From: Kutzneria viridogrisea | Lineage (GTDB): Bacteria; Actinomycetota; Actinomycetes; Mycobacteriales; Pseudonocardiaceae | Length of the DNA: 64,000 bases | Reading direction: 5' to 3' | NCBI GenBank assembly: GCA_014138725.1 | Contig: JACJID010000002.1 | Coordinates: 1,812,001-1,876,000 of the forward strand | In this document: positions 27,493-35,733 of the stretch, in pieces | Position numbering within the stretch: the stretch's first letter is position 1 | How the letters are laid out: every line of letters begins with the position of its first letter | Position numbers and translations under genes: made by a program | Notes under the pieces: model-generated | What the model saw: only the letters and a program-made list of their open reading frames with translations | Told to the model about the DNA's origin: nothing | The model's database searches: none

Positions 27493-30400
27493 TCAGCCCG
27501 CGCGCGGCACGTGCAGCGGGCCCAACGCCAGCACGGCGCGGAACTCGCGCGGCGGCACCGGCCGGGAGAACAGCCAGCCCTGGTAGGCGTCCACGCCGAC
27601 ACCGTGCAGCACGTGGAACTGCGTTGCGGTCTCCACGCCCTCGGCGACACAGCTGCGGCCCATCGCCCGCGCCATGTCCACCACCGCGCGGGCCACCGCG
27701 AAGTCGGACGGGTCGTTGCCCACACCGGACACGAAGCGCCGGTCCACCTTGATGATCTGCGCGGGCAGGTCCTTGAGCCGGGCCAGCGAGGAGTAGCCGG
27801 TGCCGAAGTCGTCCACGGCGAACCGCACGCCCCGCTCCACCAGCACGCCCATCGCCTGCCGGGTACGGGAGGGCAGGTCCACCAGGGCCGTCTCGACCAA
27901 CTCCAGCACCACGCGGTCCCAGTCGATGCCCGACTCGGCCACCGCGTTGGACACGGCGTCCACGAAGTCCGGGTCACCCGGGACCAGTCCGGACAGGTTC
28001 ACCGCCACCGCGACCGGCTGGCCGTTGGGCGCCGGCCAGGTCGAGGCCTCGCGCAGGGCCGTGCGCAGCACCCAGCGGTCCAGTTCGCGCAGCAGGTCAC
28101 CCTGTTCGGCCACGGGCAGGAACACGTCGGGGGCGAGCAGGCCGCGGTCCGGGTGCGGCCAGCGCACCAGCGCCTCGGCCGTGAGCACCGTGCCGTCCAC
28201 GCCGACCACCGGCTGGAAGTGCAGGGTCAGCCCGTCCTTGGCCAGTGCCTCACGGAGCTGGCCCTCCAGGTGCACCTGGCGGTCCGCCGAGGCGATCAGC
28301 GCGGCACTGGCCAGCGAGACCCGGCCGGCACCGCGCCGCTTCGCCTCGAACATCGCGGCGTCGGCGAAACGCAGCAGGTCGACCCCGGTCGCCCGGGACC
28401 CGTTGGGCACGGCGGCGCCGATCGAGGCGGACACCCGGACCAGCTGGCCGTGCACCGGCACGGCGGCGCGCAGCAGGCTGGCCACGCGGGTGGCCAGCGC
28501 GTCCACCCCGCCGACGGCCTCGATGTCCTCACAGATGATCACGTACTCGTCGCCGGAGAGCCGGGCCGCCGTGGAGCCCTCGGGCAGGCCGCCCTCCAGC
28601 CGCCTCGCCAGCGCCACCAGCAGCTCGTCGCCCGCGTCGTGGCCAAGGGAGTCGTTGACCCGCTTGAAGTTGTCGATGTCGCAGAACAGCACGGCGATGC
28701 GCTCGGCGGCCTCGCCCTGCAACAGCTTGGCCAGCATCTCCTTGACCGCGGTGCGGTTGGGCAGGCCGGTCAGCTCGTCGTGGTGCGCCTGGTGCCGCAG
28801 CGCCTCGGCAACCCGCCGCCGCTCGGTGATGTCCTGGAACACCACCAGCCAGAAGCGCCTGCCGTCGTCCTGCACGGAGATCGCGATGTGCAGCTCGCAG
28901 TAGACCAACTCGCCGTCCGGGCGGACCAGCACCCGCTGTGGGATCTTGTAGCTGCGGTCTCGGTCGGCGCTCACCGAGGACACCCGCGCCACCGGGTCGC
29001 CGATCAGCTTGCCCGCGGCGGGCAGCCAGCCCGCGGGCTCGTCGGGATGGGTCAGCGCGCCCGCGGTCATGCCGCGCAACTGCTCCAGGTCGATGCCGAG
29101 CAGGTCGCACAGCGCGTCGTTGGCGTCCACCAGCCGCTCGGACTCGTCGAACAGCCCGATGCCCACCGGGGTCACCGCCACCAGATCGGTGAACCGCTGG
29201 CTGGACAGGCGCATCCGGGTCTCGGCGGCGCGCTGGTCGGTGATGTCCTGCGCGGTGCCGACCAGCCGGGTCGGGCTGTCCTCCGGGCCGGCGATGGTGC
29301 CGCCGTGGCAGCGCAGCACGCGGACCGCCCCGTCCGGGCGCACGATCCGGTGCTCGCACTCCACCGGCTCGCGGGTCGTGGCCAGCTGGTGCCACAGCTC
29401 GTCCACCCAGCTCCGGTCGTCCGGGTGCACCAGGGCCAGGTAGCGCTGGTAGGTCGCCCGCTCCTGGTCGGTCACGCCGAGCAGGCCGCGCATCATGTCC
29501 GACCACAGGCACTCGTCGGTGGAGGTGTCCCACTCCCAGGTGCCCAGGTTCGCCACGCGCTGCGCGTCGGACAGCCGGCGGCGCTCCTCGCGCAGGTCAC
29601 GCTCCAGTGCGCGCTGCCCGGTCACGTCCTGGATGGTGCCCATCAGCCGCACGACCTTGCCCGCGGGCGAGAGCACGGCGCGGACCCGGCAGATGTAGAC
29701 CCGGTCCTCCCGCTCGCCGCGGACCTCCACCTCGATCGGCTCGTCGCTCTGCGCGTTGAGCAGCTTGTCCCGCAGGTCGGCCAGCAGCTCGCGGTCCTCC
29801 GGGTGCACCCCGCAGAGCAGGTCATCGTCCGGCTCGATGCCGACCTCTTCGTACATCTCGCGCAGCACGGCACTGCGGTGCACCGCCTGCGAATCGGCCT
29901 CGAAGCTCCAGCTGCCGATGCGCGCGATGCGCTGTGCCTCCAGCAGCCTGGCCTGCTCCAGGGCCAGCTCGCCGCTGGTCCGCAGCCGGTCGGTGACATC
30001 GCGGATGTAGCCGGTGACCAGGTGCGGCCTGCCGTCGGCGCGGAACTCCGCCTTGGCCTCGCCGCGGATCCAGCGCTCCTCGCCGTCGGGGCGCACCACC
30101 CGGTACTCGATGTCGATCGGCTCGCCGGAGAACTGGTGGTTGGCCCAGTAGTCGCGGACCTTGTCGTGGTCCTCGGGGTGCACCAGGTCCAGCACGGCCT
30201 GCGCCCCCGGCACCACCGAGCCCCGGGCCACGCCGAGGATGTCGTAGTGGTTGTCCGACCACACCGTGGTCCCGGTCTCCGGGTCGTACTCCCAGGAGGC
30301 GATGCCCGCCACGTCCTGCACCTGGGTCAGCCGACGGCGCTCCTCGCGCAGCTGCTCGGTGGCCGTGGCCAGGTCGGAGACGTCCACCAGCAGCACCGCC

Positions 30401-30729
30401 TGCAACCCGGTGCCGGGCACGGCCGTGCGCACCACGCGCACCGGCAGCCTGCTGCCGTCGTGCCGGTTCAGGCACAGGTCGTTGCCGACCCCGGTGATCA
30501 GCGTGCTCAGCGGTCGGCCGATCAGCTGCTGCGGACTGGGTACCCCGGTCAGCTCCGCTGCCCCGTCGTTGGCCTGCATGACCACGCCCTTGGGGTCGCA
30601 CAACAGGGACGGGGCCTCGGCGAGGGCGAGTCCGTCCAGCTCAGCGGGGGTGCGCTTGGTCAGTGGGCGGGCGGCGGCTGCCCTGGGCGCGACAGGTGCA
30701 CTCCCCGTCTGCCCTGTGCGCTCAGCCAC
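27493..30729 (-). CDS. Multi-PAS GGDEF/EAL cyclic-di-GMP signalling protein, 1078 aa
   Basis: This soluble sensor has five PAS domains in series (roughly 35-130, 140-260, 265-380, 385-500 and 510-640), followed by a GGDEF and an EAL domain. The GGDEF signature is altered to SGDEY, so cyclase activity is doubtful, although DIDNFKRVND is intact. The EAL domain looks complete: AEALVRW, NLSGLVPG, LELVETALVDL, VDDFGTGYSSL, IKVDRRFV, AEGVET and YQGWLFSRP. I expect a c-di-GMP phosphodiesterase regulated by PAS inputs and possibly by GTP at the degenerate site. The GTG at 30729 follows GGGCGGAG. No membrane segment is seen. Confidence 0.9.
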   Translation of the reverse strand: MAERTGQTGSAPVAPRAAAARPLTKRTPAELDGLALAEAPSLLCDPKGVVMQANDGAAELTGVPSPQQLIGRPLSTLITGVGNDLCLNRHDGSRLPVRVVRTAVPGTGLQAVLLVDVSDLATATEQLREERRRLTQVQDVAGIASWEYDPETGTTVWSDNHYDILGVARGSVVPGAQAVLDLVHPEDHDKVRDYWANHQFSGEPIDIEYRVVRPDGEERWIRGEAKAEFRADGRPHLVTGYIRDVTDRLRTSGELALEQARLLEAQRIARIGSWSFEADSQAVHRSAVLREMYEEVGIEPDDDLLCGVHPEDRELLADLRDKLLNAQSDEPIEVEVRGEREDRVYICRVRAVLSPAGKVVRLMGTIQDVTGQRALERDLREERRRLSDAQRVANLGTWEWDTSTDECLWSDMMRGLLGVTDQERATYQRYLALVHPDDRSWVDELWHQLATTREPVECEHRIVRPDGAVRVLRCHGGTIAGPEDSPTRLVGTAQDITDQRAAETRMRLSSQRFTDLVAVTPVGIGLFDESERLVDANDALCDLLGIDLEQLRGMTAGALTHPDEPAGWLPAAGKLIGDPVARVSSVSADRDRSYKIPQRVLVRPDGELVYCELHIAISVQDDGRRFWLVVFQDITERRRVAEALRHQAHHDELTGLPNRTAVKEMLAKLLQGEAAERIAVLFCDIDNFKRVNDSLGHDAGDELLVALARRLEGGLPEGSTAARLSGDEYVIICEDIEAVGGVDALATRVASLLRAAVPVHGQLVRVSASIGAAVPNGSRATGVDLLRFADAAMFEAKRRGAGRVSLASAALIASADRQVHLEGQLREALAKDGLTLHFQPVVGVDGTVLTAEALVRWPHPDRGLLAPDVFLPVAEQGDLLRELDRWVLRTALREASTWPAPNGQPVAVAVNLSGLVPGDPDFVDAVSNAVAESGIDWDRVVLELVETALVDLPSRTRQAMGVLVERGVRFAVDDFGTGYSSLARLKDLPAQIIKVDRRFVSGVGNDPSDFAVARAVVDMARAMGRSCVAEGVETATQFHVLHGVGVDAYQGWLFSRPVPPREFRAVLALGPLHVPRAG

Positions 30730-30928
30730 GGCTCCGCCCTTCCGCGTCGGCCACCGGGGCGGCATCGGGTGGCCAAGCCGGCGACTGCATCAGCAGTGCA
30801 CGCAGGAGTCCGCCGTACCCGACGCACCCCCTGCGGTGCACCTGACTGAGCGACGGTATCGCGTTGACCGTCCAACTCACAGCCGTCCCCGCCCAAAAAT
30901 CCGCACCGCGTCCCTGCCCCTTACGCGT

Positions 30929-30973
30929 CGCGTCCGGTCGCGGGGGCCTGCCAGCCCCGTGCGACCGGACGCG
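30929..30973. terminator. Strong hairpin after the malic enzyme gene
   Basis: A perfect 13-bp stem (30929-30941 with 30961-30973, CGCGTCCGGTCGC on the left) has a GGGG/CCCC inner stem in its loop. It lies 31 nt beyond the malic enzyme stop, on the way to the PAS/EAL gene, which is read in the same direction. It would insulate the two. The 274-bp gap also has to hold the promoter of the PAS/EAL gene. Confidence 0.75.
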
Positions 30974-31003
30974 TCGGTGTCAGGTGCGCCCTTACAGTGC
31001 GGC

Positions 31004-32182
31004 TCAGACTACTCCGTCTGCCCTAGCCGCCTGCGCGACGGCGGCGGCCACCTCGACGGCCACCCTCGGGTCCAGGGCGCTGGGCACGATCCTGTCGGCG
31101 GCCAGCTCGTCGGTGGCCACCCCGAAGATCGCGTCAGCCGCCGCGAGCTTCATGTTCTCGGTGATCCGGCGGGCGCCGACGTCCAGCGCGCCGCGGAACA
31201 CCCCGGGGAAGGCCAACACGTTGTTGATCTGGTTCGGGTAGTCGCTGCGGCCGGTGGCCACGATCGCGGCGTGCCGGGCAGCGGCCTCCGGGTGGATCTC
31301 CGGATCGGGGTTGGACAGGGCGAACACGATGGCGCCGGGCGCCATGGTCGCGATCAGCTCCTCCGGCACCTGGGAGGCGGACAGGCCGAGGAACACGTCG
31401 GCCCCGCGCAGCGCCTCGGCGATGCCGCCGCGCAGTCCGCTGGCGTTGGTGCGCCCGGCCAGTTCGACCTTGATCGGGTTCAGCCCGTCCCGGCCGGCGT
31501 GGATGATGCCGCGCGAGTCGACCACGGTCACCTCGCCCACCCCGGCGGAGATCAGGATGTTGGCGCAGGCCACACCCGAGGCACCCGCACCGGCGACCAC
31601 CACGCGCAGGTCGGCCAGGTTCCGGTCGAGCACGGCGGTGGCGCCACGCAGCGCGGCCAGCACCACGATCGCGGTGCCGTGCTGGTCGTCGTGCATGACC
31701 GGGCAGTCCAGCGCCTCGATCAGCTTCGCCTCCAGCTCGAAGCAGCGCGGGGCGGAGACGTCCTCCAGGTTCACCGCGCCGAAGGAGGGCCGCAGGTGGA
31801 CCAGGGTCCGCACGATCTCGTCCACGTCGGTGGTGTTGAGCACCAGCGGGATGGAGTCCAGCCCGGCGAAGTTCTTGAACAGGGCCGACTTGCCCTCCAT
31901 CACCGGCAGCGAGGCGCTCGCACCGATGTCGCCGAGCCCGAGCACGGCCGTGCCGTCGCTGACCACGGCCACCAGCCGGTGGGTCCACGTGTACTTGGCG
32001 GCCAGCGCGGGGTCCTCGGCGATCGCCCTGCTCACCCTGGCCACACCGGGGGTGTACGCGATGGACAGCGCCCTCGGGTCGGCAAGAGAAGCGGTTACAC
32101 CAATCCCCAACTTGCCGCCCTCGTGGGCGGTGAAGATCTCTTCGTCGGTCAGGTCGATGGCGGATTCGTTCACTGCGGTCAC
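31004..32182 (-). CDS. NAD(P)-dependent malic enzyme, 392 aa
   Basis: This enzyme decarboxylates malate to pyruvate with reduction of NAD(P)+, linking the citric acid cycle to gluconeogenesis and NADPH supply. Malic N-domain landmarks are AYTPGVARVSRAIAEDP, LGLGDIGASASLPVMEGKS and FGAVNLEDVSAPRCF. The metal-site DDQHGTAIV and the Rossmann motif VAGAGASGVA follow. At about 390 residues it is the short bacterial form without a phosphotransacetylase-like tail. The GTG at 32182 has GGAG 7 nt upstream. Cofactor preference is not resolved by eye. Confidence 0.92.
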   Translation of the reverse strand: MTAVNESAIDLTDEEIFTAHEGGKLGIGVTASLADPRALSIAYTPGVARVSRAIAEDPALAAKYTWTHRLVAVVSDGTAVLGLGDIGASASLPVMEGKSALFKNFAGLDSIPLVLNTTDVDEIVRTLVHLRPSFGAVNLEDVSAPRCFELEAKLIEALDCPVMHDDQHGTAIVVLAALRGATAVLDRNLADLRVVVAGAGASGVACANILISAGVGEVTVVDSRGIIHAGRDGLNPIKVELAGRTNASGLRGGIAEALRGADVFLGLSASQVPEELIATMAPGAIVFALSNPDPEIHPEAAARHAAIVATGRSDYPNQINNVLAFPGVFRGALDVGARRITENMKLAAADAIFGVATDELAADRIVPSALDPRVAVEVAAAVAQAARADGVV

Positions 32183-32505
32183 GGCGGCACTCCGAATGGA
32201 ATGGGAGCAGGCACGGGTCAGGGGGCGGACCGTTCACGCGGCGCTGTCACGCCGCCTCGGTCACGCCTCGGCGATCAGGCCGACGGGGTTCGCGGTGGGT
32301 GTCGCTGGCCCGTCGGTGGACCTTGGGGTTCGCACAGTGTGACAGCCGATCATCACCGTGTCTGCGGCGGGGATCACATCCCGGCCTTCTTTTTCCGCAG
32401 GTCAGAGGCGGTATAGCAAGACGTCCGTTCGGCTTGTTGCACTGGCCGGTCAGTTTTCGCAGGCTATGGGCGTCACGATCGGTCAAGGAGCTAGCCTCAG
32501 CAATC
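32183..32505. other. Divergent promoter region, malic enzyme / epimerase
   Basis: This 323-bp stretch holds no credible gene. It must carry both promoters for the divergent malic enzyme and epimerase genes. AAGGAG occurs 15 nt before the epimerase ATG, which is a long spacing. No operator or riboswitch structure could be recognised. Confidence 0.4.
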
Positions 32506-33108
32506 ATGCAGGCGCGCGAATTGACCATCTCCGGTACCTGGGAGTTCATCCCCTCGCAGTTCCCCGACAGGCGAGGCACCTTCGTGGCCCCTTTCCAGGA
32601 ACAGGTCTTCCTGGAAGCGCTCGGCCACCCGCTGCGCGTCGCGCAGACCAACCACAGCGTGTCCCGCAAGGGCACCATCCGCGGGGTCCACTTCGCCGAC
32701 GTGCCGCCCAGCCAGGCCAAGTACGTCTACTGCCCGCGCGGCGCCCTGCTGGACGTGATCGTGGACATCCGGGTCGGCTCGCCCACCTTCGGCCACTGGG
32801 AGGCCGTGCGGCTGGACTCCACCGAGTTCCGCGCGGTGTACATGTCCGAGGGGCTCGGGCATGCCTTCGTCGCGCTGGAGGAGGACACCGCCATGACCTA
32901 CCTCTGCTCCGAGGGCTACAACCCCGGCGCGGAGCACGGCATCTCCCCGCTGGACGCCGACCTGAACCTGCCCTGGCCCGCCGAGCTGCCGCAGATCGTC
33001 TCCGACAAGGACCTCGCCGCACCCACGCTCAAGGAGGCGCTGGCCGAGGGCCTGCTGCCCAACTACGCCGACTGCATGGCGTACCGGGAGAAGCTGCTCA
33101 AGCGCTGA
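32506..33108 (+). CDS. dTDP-4-dehydrorhamnose 3,5-epimerase family protein (RmlC-like), 200 aa
   Basis: This is a cupin-fold sugar-nucleotide epimerase. The N-terminus ARELTISGTWEFIPSQFPD is typical of RmlC/EvaD/NovW-like enzymes. NHSVSRKGTIRGVHFADVPP carries the catalytic His, and GSPTFGHWEAVRLDSTEF and EGLGHAFVALEEDTAMTYL follow. The ATG at 32506 gives the family N-terminus, although the nearest AAGGAG is 15 nt away. No rmlA, rmlB or rmlD gene is nearby, so it acts as an orphan; it may serve rhamnose or secondary-metabolite deoxysugars. Its 3' end overlaps the convergent sodX gene by 11 nt. Confidence 0.87.
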   Translation: MQARELTISGTWEFIPSQFPDRRGTFVAPFQEQVFLEALGHPLRVAQTNHSVSRKGTIRGVHFADVPPSQAKYVYCPRGALLDVIVDIRVGSPTFGHWEAVRLDSTEFRAVYMSEGLGHAFVALEEDTAMTYLCSEGYNPGAEHGISPLDADLNLPWPAELPQIVSDKDLAAPTLKEALAEGLLPNYADCMAYREKLLKR

Positions 33109-33421
33109 GCCGCCCAGGGCGCGGCCACAGCCGCCAGCCGAACACCCCGTGCACCCGCGCCGGACCCAGTTGCCGGGAGTCGGTGGTGGCGAGCGGGTTG
33201 TCCCCATGCACCACCCACCCGCCCGGCTCCTCGCGGACCGCGCGCTTGACCGACAGCTGCCCCGGCCTGGACGGCCAGCTGACCAGCACCACCGCCCCCG
33301 GCACCGGCTTCGCCCGCAGGCGCACCAGCAGCACGTCCCCGTCCCGCAGGGCAGGCGCCATCGACGGGCCGCGCACCCGCACGCGGCGGTAGGGCCACCA
33401 ACCTGTTCCCGACCGGGACAA
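33098..33421 (-). CDS. sodX: Nickel-superoxide dismutase maturation peptidase SodX, 107 aa
   Basis: This small S24/S26 (signal peptidase-like) serine protease is predicted to cleave the SodN propeptide and expose the nickel-binding His. The catalytic Ser20 is in VRGPSMAP and the Lys59 in QLSVKRAV, with GDNPLATTDSRQLGP as the family C-terminal motif. No membrane anchor is present, consistent with cytoplasmic processing. The TTG start at 33421 is supported by GGAGG 6 nt upstream. It is divergent from sodN across 78 bp, the usual pairing. Confidence 0.9.
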   Translation of the reverse strand: MSRSGTGWWPYRRVRVRGPSMAPALRDGDVLLVRLRAKPVPGAVVLVSWPSRPGQLSVKRAVREEPGGWVVHGDNPLATTDSRQLGPARVHGVFGWRLWPRPGRLSA

Positions 33422-33499
33422 CGATCACCTCCGACTGCCGCTCAAGTGTGCCCGGAGTAGGGTCAGTCACGTCGGAGCATCCACTGTCAGGGAGGAACA

Positions 33500-33907
33500 A
33501 TGCGTCTGCTGTCGCGCATCCTCGGGCCGCGTCTGGAGGCGAGCGCGCACTGCGATCTGCCTTGCGGCGTCTACGACCCCGCGCAGGCCCGCATCGAGGC
33601 GGAGTCGGTCAAGGCGATCCAGGAGAAGTACCAGGCCAATGAGGACCCGGAGTTCCGGGCGCGCGCCATCTCCATCAAGGAGCAGCGCAGCGAGCTGGTC
33701 AAGCACCACCTGTGGGTGCTGTGGACCGACTACTTCAAGCCCCCGCACTTCGAGAAGTACCCGCAGCTGCACGAGCTGTTCAACAAGGCCACCAAGGCCG
33801 CGGGTGCCGGCGGCACCAAGGCGTCCATGGACCCGGCCAAGGGCCAGGAGCTGCTGGACCTGATCGCCGAGATCGACAAGATCTTCTGGGAGACCAAGGC
33901 GGCCTGA
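33500..33907 (+). CDS. sodN: Nickel superoxide dismutase SodN, 135 aa
   Basis: This cytoplasmic Ni-SOD converts superoxide to H2O2 and O2. The nickel-hook motif HCDLPCGVYDPAQ begins at residue 17, so the first 16 residues are the propeptide removed by SodX to free the His1 amino group; Cys18 and Cys22 are the thiolate ligands. The four-helix body (IKEQRSELVKHHLWVLWTDY and FKPPHFEKYPQLHELF) and the end DKIFWETK are as in Streptomyces SodN. GGAGG lies before the ATG. A hairpin at 33921-33969 follows the stop. Confidence 0.96.
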   Translation: MRLLSRILGPRLEASAHCDLPCGVYDPAQARIEAESVKAIQEKYQANEDPEFRARAISIKEQRSELVKHHLWVLWTDYFKPPHFEKYPQLHELFNKATKAAGAGGTKASMDPAKGQELLDLIAEIDKIFWETKAA

Positions 33908-34379
33908 GTTCCAGGTCCCAAGAACGGCGCTGACCAGCGGTGACGTATCCCGCTGGGCAGCGCCGTTCTGCGTCACGTCCTCACACTTGACCCATCTGTG
34001 GGACAAACCGCCACCCGCGCCCCCGGATACGCCGACCCGCACCAATCGCCTGCCGGTTTCCAGGTAGCGATCATGAAATCGGACATGGCGCACTGATCAA
34101 AGTTCCGTTCGCGTTCACGGTAAGCCCGTCGTCGACGAACCGTCGGTCAACTTGTTTTGTTACGCGGAATCGGAACGTTTCACTCGATCGTGTAGCGCTT
34201 GACGTTCGCATGCAGTATCGACAGCCGAGAAGTAACGATGACGGTAGTTCGTTCGATGATAGAGGAAACCCGATTGGATGATCAGTTCGCCGGATACCCC
34301 GTTTTGCAGACCCCGAGTTCACACGGAGTGACCTCTGAGACGCGATTATCGAGCCGCATTCGACGTCCTCGCGCACGCT
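33908..34379. other. Gap between sodN and the roadblock island
   Basis: This holds the sodN terminator (33921-33969) and then about 300 bp of AT-richer DNA (34070-34330) without a convincing gene. This AT-rich stretch presumably contains the promoter of the downstream DUF4388-like/roadblock genes. TTGACG occurs at 34199-34204, but a matching -10 is not clear. No operator or RNA structure was recognised. Confidence 0.4.
33921..33969. terminator. Terminator hairpin after sodN
   Basis: AGAACGGCGCTG (33921-33932) pairs perfectly with 33958-33969. A nested CCAGCGG/CCGCTGG pair sits inside. It starts 13 nt after the sodN stop. Confidence 0.8.
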
Positions 34380-35249
34380 TTGGCGCAGTGCCGCGCAGAT
34401 CGAGTCACCGGAACAGTGCAGATCGTGGGCAATCCGGGCGGACTGTTTCACCTGCGCGACGGTGCGGTGATCGCCGTGGACAGTTCCGGCTCGCCCGGAG
34501 CGGAGACTCTGCTGCTGTGCTCGGGCAGGATCAGTGAGGAGGACTGGACCGCGGCCCTGAGCGGGGGCGCCGAGACGCGCTCCCACCAAGCGGCACTCAT
34601 CGCCCGCGGAACCATCGAGTCCACCGAACTCCAGGTCCTTGCCATGGCGGCCGCGCAGGACGGGGCGTTCGCCACCGCCGCCGGCGACATCGAGCGATAC
34701 CTCGTCGTCGACGACGACCCCATCGACGTGCTGTTGCCCGTGCCGGACGGCGTCGCCCCGGACCTGCTGCTGCAGGAAACGGCCCGCCGACTGGATGCGC
34801 TTGCCTCGCTGCCGTTCCCCTTGTCGCCCTACCAGGAACGCGTGGTGCCCGTGTGCGGGACCGAGTCGCCCGCCCTGACCGCGGGACGGCGGGAGATCAT
34901 CGCGCACGCCACCGGCAGGCGCAATGCGCGGGATATCGCCTTCGCGGCCGGCCGGAGCGTCTACTCGACCACTGTCGAGATTTCCCAGATGCTCAGCGAG
35001 GACCTGCTGGAAATCGCCCCACCTGCAACCTTGATCAGTCCTTCACACTGGGGATCTACCTCATTGCGCCCCCGGGCAGAAGTAGAGCGGGCCGCCGACC
35101 CCGGCATCGACCAGGTGACATCGCTGCCCACTCGCCGCCCAGGGCGGGCTATCTCGGACTCCCAGAACAACCTGAGACCGTCTGGGTGGCATGCCCTGTC
35201 TGATCTGTTCAGCCTTTCCGAAACAGAAAGCAAACATGCTGGACTATGA
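34380..35249 (+). CDS. DUF4388-like / winged-helix protein of a roadblock module, 289 aa or more
   Basis: The N-terminal domain resembles DUF4388/PatA-type proteins (TGTVQIVGNPGGLFHLRDGA, VIAVDSSGSPGAETLLLCSG). The region about 160-220 (RREIIAHATGRRNARDIA, VYSTTVEISQMLSEDLLEI) looks like a winged-helix segment, and the tail is polar and disordered. Such proteins often accompany small Ras-like GTPases and roadblock proteins, but no GTPase is seen here. The start is uncertain: TTG at 34380 has no ribosome-binding site, whereas an in-frame CTG at 34335 has GGAG 6 nt upstream and adds a helix that fits the domain. The gene overlaps the next one by 14 nt. Codon use is AT-richer than in neighbours. 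Function is unknown. Confidence 0.7.
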   Translation: MAQCRADRVTGTVQIVGNPGGLFHLRDGAVIAVDSSGSPGAETLLLCSGRISEEDWTAALSGGAETRSHQAALIARGTIESTELQVLAMAAAQDGAFATAAGDIERYLVVDDDPIDVLLPVPDGVAPDLLLQETARRLDALASLPFPLSPYQERVVPVCGTESPALTAGRREIIAHATGRRNARDIAFAAGRSVYSTTVEISQMLSEDLLEIAPPATLISPSHWGSTSLRPRAEVERAADPGIDQVTSLPTRRPGRAISDSQNNLRPSGWHALSDLFSLSETESKHAGL

Positions 35250-35607
35250 CGCACTGTCCACCGAATTGCGAAAGCTTCGAGATAATGTCGCCGGAGTAAC
35301 CGACACGATAATAGCCGCAGTCGACGGAATCCCCATCATCGCCGACTCGGCAGAAACCATCGACCCCGCAAAGATCTCTGCGCTTGCCGCCGCCGACCTC
35401 GGGATCGCACGCCAGGCGGCCGAGGTCATCGGGCTGGGCACACTCAGCCAGACCGTGGTGTTCAGCAGCAGAGGCTACATGGCCGTGTACGCCATCGGCC
35501 GGATGGCGCTGATGGTCGTACTGGGTGACAAGGGACTGAACGTCGGACGCCTCCTCCACGAGTCCCGGCCCGTGATCGAGCGGATCAGCTCGATCCTGAC
35601 CTCCTAA
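35236..35607 (+). CDS. Roadblock/LC7 domain protein, 123 aa
   Basis: This is a single-domain roadblock/LC7 protein like MglB and CvnB, which regulate small Ras-like GTPases. ELRKLRDNVAGVTDTIIAAV and DGIPIIADSAETIDPAKISA form the N-terminal helix and first strands. IGLGTLSQTVVFSSRGYMAV and YAIGRMALMVVLGDKGLNVG follow as in the family. The ATG at 35236 lies inside the end of the DUF4388-like gene, so translation is probably coupled. It likely acts as a dimer, possibly with the second roadblock protein 126 nt downstream. No cognate GTPase or kinase is encoded nearby. Confidence 0.85.
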   Translation: MLDYDALSTELRKLRDNVAGVTDTIIAAVDGIPIIADSAETIDPAKISALAAADLGIARQAAEVIGLGTLSQTVVFSSRGYMAVYAIGRMALMVVLGDKGLNVGRLLHESRPVIERISSILTS

Positions 35608-35733
35608 CACAGGAAGAAGAGGACACAAGGAGTACCGCGCCCCCAAGGCGCTGTACGCACACGAACAGTCGAGACACGAGGTAACCAGTCACGCTGTCTT
35701 GATCACCAGTCGATATAGGGAAGTGACGTCTTG

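Noticed and set aside
27511-30849. Open frame of about 1110 codons opposite the PAS/EAL gene
   Set aside because: It is low-complexity His/Arg/Gly-rich antisense of a protein with clear domains on the other strand.
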